The notes below the pieces were generated by a model, which saw only the letters and a program-made list of their open reading frames with translations, was not told the origin of the DNA and did no database searches. From Cedecea neteri (GTDB lineage Bacteria > Pseudomonadota > Gammaproteobacteria > Enterobacterales > Enterobacteriaceae), in NCBI RefSeq assembly GCF_000757825.1, contig NZ_CP009451.1:1798001-1862000 (forward strand): a DNA stretch of 64,000 nt, in the 5' to 3' direction. Made by a program: the position numbers and the translations under genes. Below, piece after piece: positions 60,776 to 64,000 of this stretch (position 1 is the stretch's first letter; the number at the start of each line of letters is the position of its first letter).

Positions 60776-60804
60776 CGCAGCCGCAGCTGCGCCATCAATG
60801 CTTA

Positions 60805-61848
60805 TCAGAGGCTATTGAAAACGCGGTTTTCCTGCTCCGCCACGCGGATGAAGGTCGTGCGTTTAGTCAGCTCTTTCAGGCGAGATGCTCCCACATAGGT
60901 GCAGGCTGAACGCAGGCCGCCGAGAATATCACGAGCGGTATTTTCAACCGGGCCACGCAGAGGCAGCTTAACGGTTTTTCCTTCTGCGGCGCGGTACTGC
61001 GCAACGCCACCAACGTGGCGGGTCATTGCAGACTCAGAGCTCATGCCGTAAAACAGCATAAATTTCTCACCGTCCTGCTCCACAACGGTACCGCCGCTTT
61101 CTTCGTGCCCTGCCAGCATGCCGCCCAGCATGACGAAGTCTGCGCCGCCGCCAAAAGCTTTAGCTACGTCGCCAGGGACCGTACAACCACCGTCGCTAAC
61201 GATCTGGCCGCCAAGTCCGTGTGCTGCATCAGCACATTCAATTACCGCAGAAAGCTGAGGATAACCCACGCCGGTTTTAACGCGGGTGGTGCATACGGAG
61301 CCCGGCCCAATGCCGACTTTAACAATATCAGCGCCGGACAGGATCAGCTCTTCGCACATCTCACCGGTCACTACGTTACCGGCACAGATAACCTTCTCAG
61401 GCCAGGCTTCGCGAGCTTTGCTGACAAATTGCGTAAAGTGTTCTGAGTAGCCGTTTGCCACGTCGATGCAGATAAATTTCAGCGCCGGATTAAGGGCAAG
61501 AATTTGCTTAGTTTTGGCAAAATCTGCATCGGAAGTGCCGGTTGAAACCATGATATGACGCAGCAGGTTTTCCGGGGTCGTCTTAACAAAGTTGCTCCAC
61601 TCTTCAACCGAATAGTGCTTATGTACTGCGGTTAGAATGTCGAAAGAGGCCAGCGCTTGCGCCATCGCGAAGGTGCCGACGGTGTCCATGTTTGCCGCAA
61701 TAATTGGCACACCAGACCACGCAATACCAGAATGCTTGAATGTGAATTGGCGTTCCAGCTCAACGTCAGAACGGCTTTTGAGGGTGGAGCGTTTTGGGCG
61801 GATTAAAACGTCTTTAAAACCTAACTTCAAATCTTCTTCAATACGCAT
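60805..61848 (-). CDS. guaC: GMP reductase GuaC
   Basis: GuaC converts GMP to IMP with NADPH and so returns guanine to the common purine pool, next to the salvage work of Hpt. The 347 residues match E. coli. The catalytic cysteine lies in GPGSVCTTR and the phosphate loop in [16 protein letters not shown]. The start at 61848 gives [15 protein letters not shown] with GGGA upstream; the longer frame to 61929 is not homologous. It is divergent from coaE across 275 bases in which I see no clear operator. Confidence 0.97.
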   Translation of the reverse strand: MRIEEDLKLGFKDVLIRPKRSTLKSRSDVELERQFTFKHSGIAWSGVPIIAANMDTVGTFAMAQALASFDILTAVHKHYSVEEWSNFVKTTPENLLRHIMVSTGTSDADFAKTKQILALNPALKFICIDVANGYSEHFTQFVSKAREAWPEKVICAGNVVTGEMCEELILSGADIVKVGIGPGSVCTTRVKTGVGYPQLSAVIECADAAHGLGGQIVSDGGCTVPGDVAKAFGGGADFVMLGGMLAGHEESGGTVVEQDGEKFMLFYGMSSESAMTRHVGGVAQYRAAEGKTVKLPLRGPVENTARDILGGLRSACTYVGASRLKELTKRTTFIRVAEQENRVFNSL

Positions 61849-62123
61849 GTTGCAAATCCCTGGGTCGAATGGCGATGAACACATAAATACGATCGGCGAA
61901 ACAACGGCCAACCCCAGTGACGCTATCATACGCAGTAATAATGGCTCCGCAAGACTGCGAAAACCGACTTTTTTACGCTACAATCGTTTAAATTTACCTG
62001 GTAAACGGTAAAAAGACCGTGGGCGGGAAATTCTTTGTTTTTACGTGATGCCAACTCGCCTAAAAACATTCGCCAGAACGAATTTTATCTTATTGATAAA
62101 TAAAGCATCAGGATCGATTATTT

Positions 62124-62744
62124 ATGGTTTATACGGTTGCACTTACGGGAGGTATTGGCAGTGGTAAAAGCACCGTCGCCGAAGCCTTTTCCCGCTCAGG
62201 CATTACCGTCATCGATGCAGATGTGATTGCCCGCCAGGTTGTTGAACCCGGCCAACGTGCGTTAGCTCTCATTTCTCAACATTTTGGTCCAAAGATCCTT
62301 CTGGAAGATGGCTCTTTAAATCGCCGGGCGCTACGAGAAGAGATCTTTAGTTCCCCGCAGCAAAAGCAGTGGCTCAATAATCTACTGCATCCCTTAATCC
62401 AGCAGCAAACCCGCGATGAAATTGCTCGCGCCACCTCACCTTACGTGCTGTGGGTCGTTCCGCTGCTGGTAGAAAACAATCTGCAACAAAGAGCTAACCG
62501 GGTTTTAGTGGTGGACGTCTCCCCTGAAACTCAGATTGCGCGTACCATGCTGCGGGACAATGTCTCTCGCGAGCACGCGCAGCAGATCCTGGCCGCTCAG
62601 GCGTCCCGGGAAGCTCGTCTCGCCGTTGCAGATGACGTAATTAATAATGACGGCAGCCCACAAGACGTTGTCGTGCATGTTGACCGCCTGCATCGCCAGT
62701 ACCTGAAACTGGCTGCACAGGCCGCACAACAGGAAACAAAATAA
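62124..62744 (+). CDS. coaE: Dephospho-CoA kinase CoaE
   Basis: CoaE phosphorylates dephospho-CoA in the last step of CoA synthesis, downstream of the PanBCD pathway. It has 206 residues, as in E. coli. The P-loop [11 protein letters not shown] (about 7-17), the [15 protein letters not shown] segment and the VVPLLVEN motif are present. The stop shares its last A with the zapD ATG (TAATG). AGGA lies about 12 bases ahead of the start. Confidence 0.97.
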   Translation: MVYTVALTGGIGSGKSTVAEAFSRSGITVIDADVIARQVVEPGQRALALISQHFGPKILLEDGSLNRRALREEIFSSPQQKQWLNNLLHPLIQQQTRDEIARATSPYVLWVVPLLVENNLQQRANRVLVVDVSPETQIARTMLRDNVSREHAQQILAAQASREARLAVADDVINNDGSPQDVVVHVDRLHRQYLKLAAQAAQQETK

Positions 62745-63487
62745 TGAACACTCAGGTTCTTTTCGAACATCCACTGAATGAGAAAATGCGCACATGGCTG
62801 CGTATTGAATTTTTGATCCAACAGCTACAGTCCGCGCTCCCCGTCAGCGACAGCGCTAAGGCACTGCATTTTTTTCGTAACATCGGCGACTTACTGGATG
62901 TGTTTGAAAGGGGCGAAATCCGCACCGAGATCCTTAAAGAACTGGGCCGGCAGCAGCGCAAACTGTTGAGCTGGTCGGAAGTCCCTGGTGTTGATATGCA
63001 GCGTATCGACACGCTGCGCAGCCAGCTGGAAAGTTGCGGCAGCGTGTTAATGGCCGCGCCGCGTATCGGGCAAGTACTGCGAGAGGATAGGCTGATTGCG
63101 CTGGTAAGACAGCGTCTTAGCATCCCTGGAGGCTGCTGTAGCTTTGATCTGCCCACGCTGCATATCTGGCTTTATCTGCCGCAGGAGCAGCGAGATGCTC
63201 AGGTCGATTTCTGGCTGAAGACCCTCGAACCGGTAAAACAATCGCTCGATCTGCTGCTGGATATCATTCGTAACTCGGCGCCGTTCCGTAAACAAACCAG
63301 CCTTAATGGCTTCTACCAGGATAACGGCGATGATGCCGACCTGCTGCGCCTGCACCTTAGCCTTGGTGACCAGCTTTATCCGCAGATTTCCGGCCATAAA
63401 AGTCGCTTTGCGATTCGTTTTATGCCGCTGGACTCGGAACACGGTCTGGTGCCTGAACGTCTCGATTTCGAACTGGCCTGCTGCTAA
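62744..63487 (+). CDS. zapD: Cell division protein ZapD
   Basis: ZapD cross-links FtsZ filaments and stabilises the Z ring. The 247 residues equal the E. coli length, with an N-terminal all-helical part ([16 protein letters not shown]) and a C-terminal beta-rich part containing the conserved [13 protein letters not shown] segment (SLNGFYQ). It is translationally coupled to coaE by one base. yacG follows nine bases after its stop. Confidence 0.96.
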   Translation: MNTQVLFEHPLNEKMRTWLRIEFLIQQLQSALPVSDSAKALHFFRNIGDLLDVFERGEIRTEILKELGRQQRKLLSWSEVPGVDMQRIDTLRSQLESCGSVLMAAPRIGQVLREDRLIALVRQRLSIPGGCCSFDLPTLHIWLYLPQEQRDAQVDFWLKTLEPVKQSLDLLLDIIRNSAPFRKQTSLNGFYQDNGDDADLLRLHLSLGDQLYPQISGHKSRFAIRFMPLDSEHGLVPERLDFELACC

Positions 63488-63496
63488 GGAAAAAAC

Positions 63497-63694
63497 ATGA
63501 GTGAAGAGACTATCGTCAACTGCCCCGGCTGCGGTAAAGCCGTTATCTGGAACGAGAGCAGCCCTTATCGGCCATTCTGCAGCAAACGCTGCCAGCTTAT
63601 AGATCTTGGAGAATGGGCCGCAGAGGAAAAACGTATTCCAAGCAGCGGCGACCTTTCTGAAAGCGAAGGCTGGAGCGAAGAGCAGGAGCGCTAA
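63497..63694 (+). CDS. yacG: DNA gyrase inhibitor YacG (zinc protein)
   Basis: YacG is a 65-residue zinc protein that binds GyrB and inhibits gyrase DNA binding. The four zinc cysteines C9, C12, C28 and C32 ([15 protein letters not shown]) and the [13 protein letters not shown] segment are intact, and the length matches E. coli. Its stop codon overlaps the mutT stop on the other strand, so the two genes share four bases tail to tail. Confidence 0.96.
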   Translation: MSEETIVNCPGCGKAVIWNESSPYRPFCSKRCQLIDLGEWAAEEKRIPSSGDLSESEGWSEEQER

Positions 63695-64000
63695 GCGTTC
63701 AGCAGCTTTAAAATAACGGGCTCATTGGCTGGCGGAAACTCGTCAGCGATGAGCTCACTTTGAGCAATCCAGCGCCCAGGCTGCCCTTCTTTCCCCCAGG
63801 GTTCCCCTTCCCACTGTTCCACCAGATAAAACCACAGCGAAATATGGCGATCGGGAAACTGATATTCCAGGGTTTCAAACAGGCTGGCACTTTGCGCCAC
63901 AATGCCGGTTTCTTCCTGTAGTTCACGGATCACCGCCTGCTCTGGTGACTCTCCAGCCTCAATTTTCCCGCCGGGAAATTCCCATTTATTAGCCATGTGT
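63691..64000 (-). CDS. mutT: 8-oxo-dGTP diphosphatase MutT (N terminus outside the window)
   Basis: MutT hydrolyses 8-oxo-dGTP and prevents A:T to C:G mutations. The visible 102 codons cover the Nudix box (GGKIEAGE, then REL-x-EE-x-G) and the C-terminal part ending [15 protein letters not shown]. The last visible upstream codon is CAC (His) before [10 protein letters not shown], which corresponds to residue 28 of the about 130-residue E. coli protein, so roughly 27 residues lie beyond base 64000. The ATG at 63996 is therefore internal, not the start. Confidence 0.96.
   Translation of the reverse strand, partial: HMANKWEFPGGKIEAGESPEQAVIRELQEETGIVAQSASLFETLEYQFPDRHISLWFYLVEQWEGEPWGKEGQPGRWIAQSELIADEFPPANEPVILKLLNA

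Overview
The window is a stretch of enterobacterial core chromosome, with the same gene order as the mutT–glnD segment near minute 3 of Escherichia coli, read in reverse. Almost every protein matches its E. coli K-12 homologue in length and in diagnostic motifs. The carrier is a member of Enterobacteriaceae, probably outside Escherichia, because several genes that E. coli has here are missing. The genus cannot be fixed from this sequence alone. There is no tRNA, rRNA, insertion sequence, prophage, integron or CRISPR array.

Layout. 1–3.5 kb: nitrogen sensing and lysine/peptidoglycan precursor synthesis (glnD partial, dapD, yaeH). 3.5–12.2 kb: periplasmic quality control with a sigma-E promoter (degP), nucleotide and methylthioadenosine salvage (dgt, mtnN), B12 uptake (btuF), a TRIC-type channel (yadS), Fe-S delivery (erpA), a chloride/proton antiporter (clcA) and haem synthesis (hemL). 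12.3–18.3 kb: the ferrichrome operon fhuACDB behind a Fur-like site. 18.4–27 kb: mrcB, hrpB, thpR, sfsA, dksA, gluQ. 26.6–30.7 kb: pcnB (AUU start), folK and the pantothenate genes panB, panC, panD. 30.7–35.8 kb: yadE, yadI, the yadGH exporter, can and hpt. 35.8–40.4 kb: membrane glucose dehydrogenase gcd, copper oxidase cueO behind a CueR-type promoter, and the pilotin-like yacC. 40.5–42.6 kb: spermidine synthesis (speE, speD) and yacL. 42.7–53.3 kb: acnB and the pyruvate dehydrogenase operon pdhR-aceEF-lpd with its PdhR operator. 53.7–64 kb: aroP, ampE/ampD, nadC, the type IV pilus-like ppdD-hofB-hofC, guaC, coaE-zapD-yacG and mutT (partial).

Convergent gene pairs are mostly separated by shared hairpin terminators, and translational coupling (ATGA or short overlaps) marks the operons fhuCDB, yadGH, ampDE, pcnB-folK, mtnN-btuF, ppdD-hofBC and coaE-zapD.

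I do not see a convincing new multi-gene system. The least explained segment is the 0.8 kb between acnB and lpd. yacH of E. coli is missing there, and the interval holds a possible 39-codon membrane or secreted peptide gene on the plus strand with its own terminator, plus an extra minus-strand terminator. Other points worth attention are a FhuA whose phage-binding loop is shortened and lacks its cysteine pair, a repeat-expanded methionine/histidine segment in CueO, a perfect CRP site lying over the gcd promoter, and a 48-nt hairpin ahead of aceE.
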